A stretch of 49,123 bases of DNA. Source: Microbacterium maritypicum MF109. Its GTDB lineage: Bacteria > Actinomycetota > Actinomycetes > Actinomycetales > Microbacteriaceae. A program made the translations under genes and the position numbers. This document shows positions 1-6,744 of the stretch, piece after piece (the stretch's first letter is position 1; the number at the start of each line of letters is the position of its first letter). Under the pieces are notes generated by a model. It saw only the letters and a program-made list of their open reading frames with translations, was not told the DNA's origin and ran no database searches. The stretch lies in NCBI RefSeq assembly GCF_000455825.1, contig NZ_ATAO01000001.1, positions 1 to 49,123 on the forward strand. The letters run 5' to 3'.

Positions 1-45
1 ACACCTCTCTATTCGTCGGCAGCGTCAGATGTGTATAAGAGACAG
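1..45 (+). other. Illumina Nextera adapter and i5 index (not genomic)
   Basis: Bases 1-4 (ACAC) match the end of the P5 primer. Bases 5-12 (CTCTCTAT) match a standard Nextera i5 index (known to me as S502). Bases 13-45 match the Nextera read-1 transposon adapter, ending in the mosaic-end TATAAGAGACAG. Genomic sequence starts at 46. Any reading frame starting at the ATG at 31 carries an adapter-derived N-terminus (MYKRQ), and the reverse frame ends in the equally artificial SLIHI. Confidence 0.97.
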
Positions 46-78
46 CCCTTTCTCCTTCACTGCGATGGGAACGCCACT

Positions 79-516
79 GTGAACCTCGAACCGACCACAC
101 CGACCGCCAAGAACACTGCAGACCAGTTCGTGGGAGACGTCTGGGTGGACCGAATCGCCGCACCGCACGATGGGGACCAACGGATGACCGTGGCCATCGT
201 CAAGTTCGCACCCGGGGCGCGCTCCGCGTGGCACTCGCACGCCCGAGGTCAGTATCTTCGTGTCACCCAGGGCGTCGCCCGCTTCGGGACGCGCGACGGG
301 CAGATCATCGACGTGCATCCCGGAGAGACGCTGTACACGCCGCCTAGACAGGATCACTGGCACGCCGCTGCGGGAGACTCTTTCATGGAGCACATCGCCA
401 TGCTCGAGAACGCGGACGACCCTGCGGAGACCACGGAGTGGAAAGAGCACATCACCGACGACGACTACGCGGGGCGCTTCGACCGGCGGACCGGAGATCC
501 TGCTTCGCGACAGTAG
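79..516 (+). CDS. Cupin-domain protein
   Basis: A small single-domain cupin of about 145 residues, probably a metal-binding cytoplasmic enzyme or sensor of unknown substrate. Motif 1 is visible as WHSHARGQ...G and motif 2 as PGE...P...HWH, giving the His ligands expected for a metal site in the beta barrel. I chose the GTG at 79 because the only upstream ATG (31) lies in adapter sequence, and related cupins start with a short stretch similar to the one after this GTG. A weak GATGGGA at 64-70 could be the ribosome binding site. Since the contig begins at 46, a start lost upstream cannot be excluded. It converges on the exporter gene with only 23 bp between them. Confidence 0.8.
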   Translation: MNLEPTTPTAKNTADQFVGDVWVDRIAAPHDGDQRMTVAIVKFAPGARSAWHSHARGQYLRVTQGVARFGTRDGQIIDVHPGETLYTPPRQDHWHAAAGDSFMEHIAMLENADDPAETTEWKEHITDDDYAGRFDRRTGDPASRQ

Positions 517-535
517 GGCGGGAGTGGCGACGCCC
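516..535. terminator. Weak hairpin between convergent genes
   Basis: GGGCG (516-520) pairs with CGCCC (531-535) across a 10-nt loop between two convergent stop codons. There is no T-run. It is a possible bidirectional terminator but weak. Confidence 0.25.
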
Positions 536-539
536 TCCG

Positions 540-2180
540 TCAGATTGCTCTTTCGCCGTCTTGCTGGCGGCCTTCTTCCTCCGTCCGCCCGTCCTCGTCC
601 TCCGGTCGGGTGCGCACCGTGGTCGATCCGAGGGACACGGTGGCGAGCAGGCCGAGGGCGAGGAACCCTGCCGCTGTCCAGGCGGCGTAGCGGGTCCCTT
701 CGGAGAAGGCGGCCTTGGCATCATCGGCCACATCAGCGGTCGCGGCATTCGATTCCAGCCCGCTGATCGCCGCCCCTGCGCTGTCGACCACGGCCGACAC
801 GATCTGGTCGCGCTGGGCGGCGGGGACACCGCGCTCGTCGAGCGAAGACGCGAGGATCCCGGCGGTGCTGGTGAAGAGAACAGTGCCAAGAACAGCGACG
901 CCGAGGGCGGCGCCGATCTGCCGAGACGTGGACTGCGTGCCCGAGGCCGCCCCGCTGTCCGCGACCGGCACCTCGGCGAGCACGACCCCGGTCAGCTGCG
1001 CCGTGGCGAGGCCGACACCGAGTCCGTAGACGAAGAGGAACGGGATGAGCGGTCCCCAGGACGCGTCAGGGCCGATGACGAAGCCGACTCCCGCGACACC
1101 GATGATCTCGGCGATGAGGCCGGCACGCACCACCCAGACCGGGGCGACCTTTCCGCTCGAGGCGCCGGCGACACCGCTGGCGAGGAACGATCCGCCCGCC
1201 AGCGCGAGCAGGAGCAGCCCTGTCTGCACGGCTTCGAAACCGAGCACGAACTGCAGCCAGAGCGGAAGCGCGAGGATGATGCCGAACTCCCCCAACGACA
1301 CCACCGCTGCGGCGATGTTCCCGTTGCGGAACGAGGAGATCGAGAACAGCCGCAGCGCCAGCAGCGTCGACTTCCCCACCCGTTCGCGGTGCCGTCCCCA
1401 CAGGATGAACGCGATGACGGCGAGGACGGCGACGGCGAAGAACAGCGGGATCGGCGACAGCTCCCACGGCCAGGCCCAGTCACCGATCTGCGGCCGCGTG
1501 TCGACGAGCCACCAGCCGTAGGTCCGTCCCTCGATCAGGCCGAACACGAGGCTTCCCATCGCCGCTATCGACAGCAATGCTCCGATGATGTCGACGCGGG
1601 AGACGCGGTCGCTGCGCGATTCCGCGACGGTCAGGAGCACGCCGATCACGATGATGACGCCGAGGGGGATGTTGATGCCGAAAGCCCAGCGCCACGAGTA
1701 GGCGGTCGTGAGCCACCCGCCGAGGAGCGGACCGACGGCCGCCATGCCGCCGATCGTGGAACCCCATACGGCGAACGCGATTCCGCGCTCCCTGCCTCGG
1801 AAGGTCGCGTTGATGATCGAGAGGGTGGTGGGGAGGATCATCGCACCGCCGACGCCCTGCGCCAGTCGGGCCAGGATGAGCATGCCGCCGTCCGGCGACA
1901 GCGCGGCGAACACCGACGAGGCTCCGAAGACGACGACGCCGATGATCATCACCCGGCGTCGACCGAAACGGTCGGCGAGGCTGCCGAAGACGAGCAGCAG
2001 CGACGCGAAGACGAGCGTGTACGACTCCTGCACCCACTGGACCTCGGTCGAGGTGATGCCGAGGTCCTCCACGATCGCGGGGATCGCCACGTTGACGATC
2101 GTCGAATCGACGATGATCAGCGAGACCGCGATGCTGATGAAGACGAGCCCGAGCCAACGCCAGCGCACGTATCTTTCCAT
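540..2180 (-). CDS. MFS drug exporter, DHA2 (14-TM) type
   Basis: A 546-residue proton-driven multidrug efflux permease of the DHA2 (EmrB/QacA-like) branch in the cytoplasmic membrane. The N-terminal helix carries the branch signature LIIVDSTIVNVAIPAI. The loop motif GSLADRFGRRRVM follows helix 2, and motif C-like LGGWLTTAYSWRWAFGIN lies in helix 5. About 14 hydrophobic segments are visible, in line with the usual length near 500. The reading frame is open for 290 codons further upstream, but that extension is low-complexity Arg/Ser/Pro and overlaps nhaA. The start at 2180 begins the first helix and lies 7 nt after a TAGGCT -10 box, so I read it as a leaderless ATG. The substrate is unknown. 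No regulator gene is adjacent, but a dyad overlaps the promoter. Confidence 0.9.
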   Translation of the reverse strand: MERYVRWRWLGLVFISIAVSLIIVDSTIVNVAIPAIVEDLGITSTEVQWVQESYTLVFASLLLVFGSLADRFGRRRVMIIGVVVFGASSVFAALSPDGGMLILARLAQGVGGAMILPTTLSIINATFRGRERGIAFAVWGSTIGGMAAVGPLLGGWLTTAYSWRWAFGINIPLGVIIVIGVLLTVAESRSDRVSRVDIIGALLSIAAMGSLVFGLIEGRTYGWWLVDTRPQIGDWAWPWELSPIPLFFAVAVLAVIAFILWGRHRERVGKSTLLALRLFSISSFRNGNIAAAVVSLGEFGIILALPLWLQFVLGFEAVQTGLLLLALAGGSFLASGVAGASSGKVAPVWVVRAGLIAEIIGVAGVGFVIGPDASWGPLIPFLFVYGLGVGLATAQLTGVVLAEVPVADSGAASGTQSTSRQIGAALGVAVLGTVLFTSTAGILASSLDERGVPAAQRDQIVSAVVDSAGAAISGLESNAATADVADDAKAAFSEGTRYAAWTAAGFLALGLLATVSLGSTTVRTRPEDEDGRTEEEGRQQDGERAI

Positions 2181-2183
2181 GAT

Positions 2184-2200
2184 CGCTAGCCTAGTTAGCG
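2184..2200 (-). promoter_or_regulatory. Leaderless -10 box and overlapping dyad for the MFS exporter
   Basis: On the minus strand TAGGCT (2193-2188) ends 7 nt before the ATG, the spacing of leaderless actinobacterial promoters. The same bases lie in an inverted repeat CGCTA-N7-TAGCG (2184-2200), the size of a TetR- or MarR-type operator. The regulator is not encoded next door. Confidence 0.45.
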
Positions 2201-2252
2201 AAATTCGATCGCGGTAGGCGGTGTCCCAGCGGGACGACGATAGGCTCGATAC

Positions 2253-2426
2253 GTGCCCCTCCTCTCGATCGCCGGTTCGACGCGTGCCCCGCACCGTCTC
2301 CGTTCGGCGACCCCGATGAGGGAATGGATGCGGGTCATCCTGCACCCGGGCACGAACGGGTGGACCAGTGTCTGGGGCACCCTCTCGCACGGCGAGATCG
2401 CCGGCTGCCCGCCGCCACGGAACTAG
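2253..2426 (+). CDS. Possible leaderless small ORF (57 aa) in the nhaA leader
   Basis: A GTG at 2253 lies 6 nt after TAGGCT (2241-2246), the same leaderless spacing seen for several genes here. The frame runs 57 codons to TAG at 2424-2426. The C-terminal half (from ATG 2316) reads MREWMRVILHPGTNGW and onwards, with mixed composition rather than the Arg/Pro-rich look of shadow frames. I recognise no family. It precedes nhaA and overlaps three hairpins, so it could be a regulatory leader peptide, or chance coding potential in GC-rich DNA. Confidence 0.25.
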   Translation: MPLLSIAGSTRAPHRLRSATPMREWMRVILHPGTNGWTSVWGTLSHGEIAGCPPPRN

Positions 2427-2453
2427 ACCACGCCTCGAACGGGGCGCTGGTCT
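2326..2453 (+). promoter_or_regulatory. Stacked hairpins in the nhaA leader
   Basis: Four hairpins follow each other. GGATG/CATCC has a 5-nt loop (2326-2340). GGGTG-ga-CCAG-tgt-CTGG-gg-CACCC spans 2358-2382. TCTCG/CGAGA has a 5-nt loop (2383-2397). AGACCACGCC pairs with GGCG-c-TGGTCT at 2425-2453, 28 bases before the nhaA ribosome binding site. They could form a cis-acting leader or attenuator. They do not match a riboswitch consensus I can recall with confidence. Confidence 0.4.
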
Positions 2454-2493
2454 TCTGCGCCATTCCCCCCTTCTCTCGCGTGAGGTATTTTCC

Positions 2494-3786
2494 GTGTCCC
2501 CGAATTCTTCCCCTGCCCGTTTCTCCCTCGCCCCGCATGCGCTGTGGAACGGCATCCGCTCCAACGCCCGCAGCGACGTCCTCGGCGGGTCGCTCCTGCT
2601 CGCGGCGACGTTCGCCGCGCTCGTCCTCGCCAACAGTCCCGCCGCCCCCTGGTACGAGTCCGTGCGCGACTTCACGTTCGGCATCCCGGAACTGCATCTC
2701 GAACTCAGCGTCGGCGCCTGGGCGTCCGACGGCCTGCTGGCGATCTTCTTCTTCGTCGTCGGTCTCGAGCTGAAGGAGGAGTTCGTCGCCGGACGCCTGC
2801 GCGATCCACGTCGAGCCGCCCTGCCGATCGCGGCCGCGATCGGCGGCGTGGTGGTTCCCGCTCTCATCTTCGTCGTGATCAACGCCGCCGGCGGTTCGGA
2901 TGCCCTGCGCGGCTGGGCGATCCCCACGGCCACGGACATCGCGTTCGCCGTGGCCGTGATCGCCGTGGTCGGCAAGTTCCTGCCTCCCGCCCTTCGGGTG
3001 TTCCTGCTCACGCTGGCGATCATCGACGACCTCATCGCGATCACCATCATCGCGACGTTCTACACCGACACCATCAGCTTTCCGTGGCTGATCCTGGCGC
3101 TGCTGCCGCTGGCGGGATTCGCCGCCCTGGTGGCGAAGGGGGTGCGGGCGTGGTGGATCCTGCTCCCCCTCGCCATCGCCGTCTGGGTGTGCATCCACGC
3201 ATCCGGTGTGCACGCGACCGTCGCCGGCGTTCTTCTCGGCTTCGTCGTGCCCGTCACGGCGACGGAGCGCGCCCGCGTGCGGGTCGGCACGGACGATGCC
3301 GGCCGACCGGTCTACGACGGCATGGCCGCACACTTCGCCGACCGTTGGAGCATCGTGGCCACGCTGTTCGCGGTCCCGGTCTTCGCCTTCTTCGCCGCGG
3401 GGGTCACCGTCGGCGGGTGGGCAGGCCTCACGTCGGCGTTCACCGACCCGATCACCATCGGAATCGTCGTCGGCCTGGTGATCGGGAAGCCGATCGGCAT
3501 CCTCGCCACGACCTTCCTGCTGAGTCGCTTCCCTGCGCTGCGCCTGGACGAGTCGCTGCGCTGGCCAGACCTGACCGGAATGGCGTTCCTCGCCGGCATC
3601 GGGTTCACGGTGTCCCTCCTGGTGGGCGAACTCGCCTACGGATCGAGCTCGGTTGCGGACGAACACGTGAAGATCGGGGTACTGGTCGGATCGTTCGTCG
3701 CCGCCCTCCTCGGCGGGATCATCCTGGCGCGCAGCAATGCACGGGGGCGTCGTGAGTCTCACGACGCCGGTGCGGGCGTACTCTGA
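2494..3786 (+). CDS. nhaA: Na+/H+ antiporter NhaA
   Basis: Electrogenic Na+(Li+)/H+ exchanger of the cytoplasmic membrane, 430 residues, which is a normal family length. The TM5 acidic pair is present in LAIIDDLIAI, corresponding to the two ion-binding Asp of E. coli NhaA. The TM4 assembly motif is seen in TATDIAFAVA, and the TM10 Lys in GKPIGILATT. About twelve hydrophobic segments are visible. I chose GTG 2494, which has TGAGG at 2481-2485 eight bases upstream. The longer frame back to ATG 2368 would run through the leader hairpins and adds only Arg/Pro-rich residues. It is followed after 38 bp by a response regulator, so salt or pH homeostasis and that two-component pair may be co-transcribed. 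Confidence 0.95.
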   Translation: MSPNSSPARFSLAPHALWNGIRSNARSDVLGGSLLLAATFAALVLANSPAAPWYESVRDFTFGIPELHLELSVGAWASDGLLAIFFFVVGLELKEEFVAGRLRDPRRAALPIAAAIGGVVVPALIFVVINAAGGSDALRGWAIPTATDIAFAVAVIAVVGKFLPPALRVFLLTLAIIDDLIAITIIATFYTDTISFPWLILALLPLAGFAALVAKGVRAWWILLPLAIAVWVCIHASGVHATVAGVLLGFVVPVTATERARVRVGTDDAGRPVYDGMAAHFADRWSIVATLFAVPVFAFFAAGVTVGGWAGLTSAFTDPITIGIVVGLVIGKPIGILATTFLLSRFPALRLDESLRWPDLTGMAFLAGIGFTVSLLVGELAYGSSSVADEHVKIGVLVGSFVAALLGGIILARSNARGRRESHDAGAGVL

Positions 3787-3824
3787 TCACCAAGATCACG
3801 GACGACTCCCCGAGGACGGCCGCC

Positions 3825-4502
3825 ATGAACCAGACCGATGCGCCGCGCGGAAAGCTCCTCTATGTGGAGGACGACGCGGAGATCGCCGCCTTGACGGTGG
3901 AGGTGCTGGGCGACGTGTACGACGTGGATCATGCTCCGGACGGCGAGAGCGCCCTGCGACTCGCACTGAGTCGGCGTTACGACGCGATGGTGGTCGACCG
4001 GAGGCTCCCGGGCATGGACGGCGTGGCCTTCGTGCATGCGGTGCGCACAGCACACATCACGACGCCCGTCCTGATGCTGACGGCCCTCGGTACCGTTGAT
4101 GATCGCGTGACAGGTCTCGACGGCGGAGCGAACGACTACCTGGTGAAGCCGTTCGACTACGACGAACTGCTGGCGCGCCTTCGCGCGCTGCGGAGAGCGT
4201 TCCGCGCGCAGGGCGCGCGCAGGCCTCTGGGCGAGTGGGTCTTCGCCCCTGATGCCCAGGCGGTCTACGACCCGACGGGGTATCGCGTGGCATTGACGGC
4301 GACCGAGAGCGCCCTGCTGGAGCTGCTCACGGCCAGCCCTGAGCATGTGTTCACCCGGGAGGAGATCCTGCACGCGGTGTTCCACGAGGGGGACACGACG
4401 AGTTCTGTCGACACCTATGTGCACTATGTGCGACGCAAGACGAGCGCAGAGATGATCGAGACCGTGCGCGCACGGGGGTACCGGGCGGGGGCGCCCTCAT
4501 GA
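3825..4502 (+). CDS. OmpR-family response regulator
   Basis: A 225-residue DNA-binding response regulator. The receiver domain (about 10-122) has the acidic pocket VEDD (16-17), phosphoacceptor D58 in VVDRRLPG, T86 and K108 in VKPF. A winged-helix effector domain (about 127-222) follows, ending in the usual VRARGYR. GAGGAC lies 8 nt before the ATG. Its stop overlaps the kinase start by ATGA, so the two are translationally coupled. The candidate target is the flavin operon that converges on it, because a 7-bp direct repeat with 11-bp period (typical for this family) lies in that operon's promoter. That assignment is inference. Confidence 0.92.
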   Translation: MNQTDAPRGKLLYVEDDAEIAALTVEVLGDVYDVDHAPDGESALRLALSRRYDAMVVDRRLPGMDGVAFVHAVRTAHITTPVLMLTALGTVDDRVTGLDGGANDYLVKPFDYDELLARLRALRRAFRAQGARRPLGEWVFAPDAQAVYDPTGYRVALTATESALLELLTASPEHVFTREEILHAVFHEGDTTSSVDTYVHYVRRKTSAEMIETVRARGYRAGAPS

Positions 4503-5476
4503 GCGACGACGCGGCGCGGGTGCGCCGAGCGGCATTGTCGATCGGGCTGTGGGTGGGCGTCGCGTCGGGTGTGATCGTTGCGATGGGCATCGGGATCCTG
4601 ATCACCGTGATCCTCTCCACCTCCCGCCGGGAAGGGGAGGGACACGGCGGTGGATGGTTCGGCGGCCCCGTCGGTGCACGCGACGACTTCATCGTCGACA
4701 TCGACGTGGTCGTGCCCGTGGTGATCGTGTTGGGCGTCATCGGCGTCGTGCTGCTGGGGATCGTGGCCGCCGTCGCCGCCCGACGGTCGGTTCGCCCGCT
4801 GGGTGAGGCACTGCGCCGACAGCGCAACTTCGTGGCCGATGCCAGCCATGAGCTGCGCACGCCCCTGACGACGGTGACGAGTCGCATCCAAGTGCTTCAG
4901 CGACGCCTCGACCGGGGTGAGGACATCGGCCCCGGCCTGGTCGAGCTCCGTCGAGATGCAGACTCCATGGGAGATGTGCTGAACGACCTGTTGATAGCGG
5001 CCGAGGGGGCGTCCCATGACGACGGAGAGGCCGAAGTGGCGAGTGCAGCGTCCACGGCGGTCGCCGCGATCTCGACGATCGCGGACGAGCACGAGGTGGC
5101 TCTCACGGTGACCGTCGTCGACGACGGGGCCGTAGCCCGGATCCCCACGGTGACACTGGTCCGCGTCCTCGTCGCTCTGCTCGACAACGCGGTACAGCAC
5201 TCTCCTGCCGGCGGCGCTGTCACCATCCGCATCGGCACGGACGCGCGTGACGTCACCGTTCGTGTGACCGATGAGGGACCGGGTATCGCCGGGATCCCGT
5301 CGGATCAGATCTTCGAGCGCTTCGCCCGCCCGCCCGAGAGCGGGCGCCTGCGCGGCTTCGGCCTCGGACTCTCGCTCGTGCGCGATGTCGCGCGCCGGGC
5401 CGGCGGTTCCATCGAGGTCGAGAGTTCGACCGCTCGCGGCACGACCTTCCTCCTCACACTTCCCGCGTCCCGCTGA
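4499..5476 (+). CDS. Membrane sensor histidine kinase
   Basis: A 325-residue kinase partner of the preceding regulator. Two transmembrane helices (about 12-39 and 70-93) flank a very short extracytoplasmic loop of about 30 residues with a Gly/His cluster (EGHGGGWFGG), too small for a folded ligand domain. The H-box is DASHELRTPL with H117. The ATPase domain has N230 in LLDNAVQHS, DEGPG at 258-262 and a GFGLGLS lid near 287. The short sensor loop suggests intramembrane sensing or metal/redox sensing through the His residues, which is speculative. Its 3' end overlaps the convergent apbE gene by 23 bp, so the two operons are antisense to each other at their ends. Confidence 0.92.
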   Translation: MSDDAARVRRAALSIGLWVGVASGVIVAMGIGILITVILSTSRREGEGHGGGWFGGPVGARDDFIVDIDVVVPVVIVLGVIGVVLLGIVAAVAARRSVRPLGEALRRQRNFVADASHELRTPLTTVTSRIQVLQRRLDRGEDIGPGLVELRRDADSMGDVLNDLLIAAEGASHDDGEAEVASAASTAVAAISTIADEHEVALTVTVVDDGAVARIPTVTLVRVLVALLDNAVQHSPAGGAVTIRIGTDARDVTVRVTDEGPGIAGIPSDQIFERFARPPESGRLRGFGLGLSLVRDVARRAGGSIEVESSTARGTTFLLTLPASR

Positions 5477-6266
5477 CCGCGCACACGTCGATCATCGTCG
5501 AACCGAGCCAGCGCGTGACAACCCCCTCGTGGTCCACCACGATGCCGGTGCGCGAGGCGGAAGCCTCGATCCAGGAGCGATCAAGAGCTCCTGCCACGAC
5601 GGCTGCGGTCGCCCAGACGTCCGCCTGCGCGAGGCCGTCAGAGACGACGGTCGCGGACGCCACGGCGGTCGCCGGCGCGCCCGTTCGCGGATCGAGGATG
5701 TGGTGGCCGCGCTCGGCAGTGCCCGATGTGGCGACAGCACCGTTGGCGATATCGAGCGTGGCGAGCACCCGGCCGCAGTCGTGTGGATCAGCGATCCCCA
5801 CGTGCCACCGCCGATCCGATCCGTCCGCCGTGAACAGCTGCAGGTCTCCGCCCGCGTTGATCCCGACCGCGACCGCCGAGGTCAGCAGCGGTGCGAGGTG
5901 GCGACGGCTCGCCTCCTCGACCGCCCACCCCTTGACCCAGCCGGTGGGATCGAACCACCCTTCCCGATACCCAGAGAACAGCCCACCGGTCGCGTGCGCT
6001 GCGCGTTCGCACGCAGCAGACGCGAACGCCACCCGCGGGTCGGCGTCAGCCAGAGACAGCTCTCCTCGGCGGATGCGGTTGATGTCGGAGTCCGGTCGAT
6101 AGGTCGAGAAGATGCCGTCCACGTCGTGCAGCTCATCGAAGCACGCTCTGATCGCCCCCTCGGTCGCCACAGCATCCTGATCTCCCGCGGAGATCAGGTG
6201 GATGCTCATCGGGATGCCCATGATCTTCTCGACCCAGACCCGCGTGCTCTCCGGTGCGCCACGCAT
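5454..6266 (-). CDS. apbE: FAD:protein FMN transferase ApbE
   Basis: A 270-residue ApbE-family enzyme that uses FAD to attach FMN covalently, through a phosphoester, to Thr or Ser in target proteins outside the membrane. Family motifs are visible: DPTGWVKGWAVEEA, GINAGGDLQL, and TSGTAERGHHILDPRTG near the C-terminal Mg-binding region. No clear signal peptide is seen, so it may act from the cytoplasmic side or be a short-leader form. Its ATG overlaps the stop of the FMN-binding gene (TGATG), giving tight coupling. The neighbouring protein contains the acceptor motif, so enzyme and substrate are encoded together. Confidence 0.93.
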   Translation of the reverse strand: MRGAPESTRVWVEKIMGIPMSIHLISAGDQDAVATEGAIRACFDELHDVDGIFSTYRPDSDINRIRRGELSLADADPRVAFASAACERAAHATGGLFSGYREGWFDPTGWVKGWAVEEASRRHLAPLLTSAVAVGINAGGDLQLFTADGSDRRWHVGIADPHDCGRVLATLDIANGAVATSGTAERGHHILDPRTGAPATAVASATVVSDGLAQADVWATAAVVAGALDRSWIEASASRTGIVVDHEGVVTRWLGSTMIDVCAVSGTREV

Positions 6267-6730
6267 CAGCTGTGCGCCTGATCGATCGCGCTCTGCAGCG
6301 ACGAGAGGTAGCCGTCGCTGGTATACGTGGCTCCCGACACCATCTGGATCTGCGCGCTCTGCGACTGCAGAGTCTCCGAAACCAGCCGAGGAATCGCGGT
6401 GCCGTTGATCTGACGGTCACGGCCGTTGCCGTCGGGATAATCGATGGCCTGCGCGTCGCTGATCTGTCCGCCGGAAACCGTGATCCTGACTTGCACCGGT
6501 CCGTACCGGGTCTGCGACGACGCGCCGGTGTAGGTCCCGTCGGCGAGACCGGTACCCGCCGACGCTCCGGAGTCCGACGCTCCGGAGTTCGACGTCCCGG
6601 AGCTGCCGACGGCGCCTGTGGTCGGAGGAGTCGCGTCGTGCGGCATGACCGCATCGAGCGACGTGCGATAGCTGAACAGCAGCACGAGCCCGCTAATCGT
6701 CGCGAGCACGGCATACAGGATCTTCTTCAT
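6266..6730 (-). CDS. Membrane-anchored FMN-binding domain protein
   Basis: A 154-residue exported flavoprotein. Residues 1-20 form a short basic start (MKK) plus a hydrophobic helix, either a signal anchor or an uncleaved signal. A Gly/Ser/Ala linker (about 38-62) encoded by 15-bp repeats follows, then an FMN_bind domain (about 63-150). The covalent-FMN motif SGATYT is at 132-137, so T137 is the predicted flavinylation site for the adjacent ApbE. GGGAGG precedes the ATG at 6730. The frame continues upstream but is Arg-rich and overlaps the next gene. It is the likely electron acceptor or carrier for the reductase encoded 14 bp upstream. Confidence 0.92.
   Translation of the reverse strand: MKKILYAVLATISGLVLLFSYRTSLDAVMPHDATPPTTGAVGSSGTSNSGASDSGASAGTGLADGTYTGASSQTRYGPVQVRITVSGGQISDAQAIDYPDGNGRDRQINGTAIPRLVSETLQSQSAQIQMVSGATYTSDGYLSSLQSAIDQAHS
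6561..6605 (-). repeat. Three 15-bp tandem repeats encoding a Ser/Gly linker
   Basis: Three copies of a 15-bp unit, GACGCTCCGGAGTCC and close variants, at 6561, 6576 and 6591. They encode the flexible S/N-S-G-A-S linker between the membrane anchor and the FMN domain. Such repeats can change copy number by slippage in frame, altering linker length. Confidence 0.75.
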
Positions 6731-6744
6731 GGCGACCTCCCTGG

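Noticed and set aside
2273..2280. T-arm-like GGTTCGA suggesting a tRNA
   Set aside because: The flanking bases do not pair into a T stem and no acceptor, D or anticodon arm can be built.
2181..2493. Known Na+ or Li+ riboswitch before nhaA
   Set aside because: Hairpins are present, but I cannot match them to a consensus from memory, so I list only an unassigned structured leader.
2181..3050. Extension of the MFS exporter frame to a much longer protein
   Set aside because: The added 290 residues are Arg/Pro/Ser-rich, run antisense through nhaA, and the start at 2180 has a leaderless promoter and begins the first helix.
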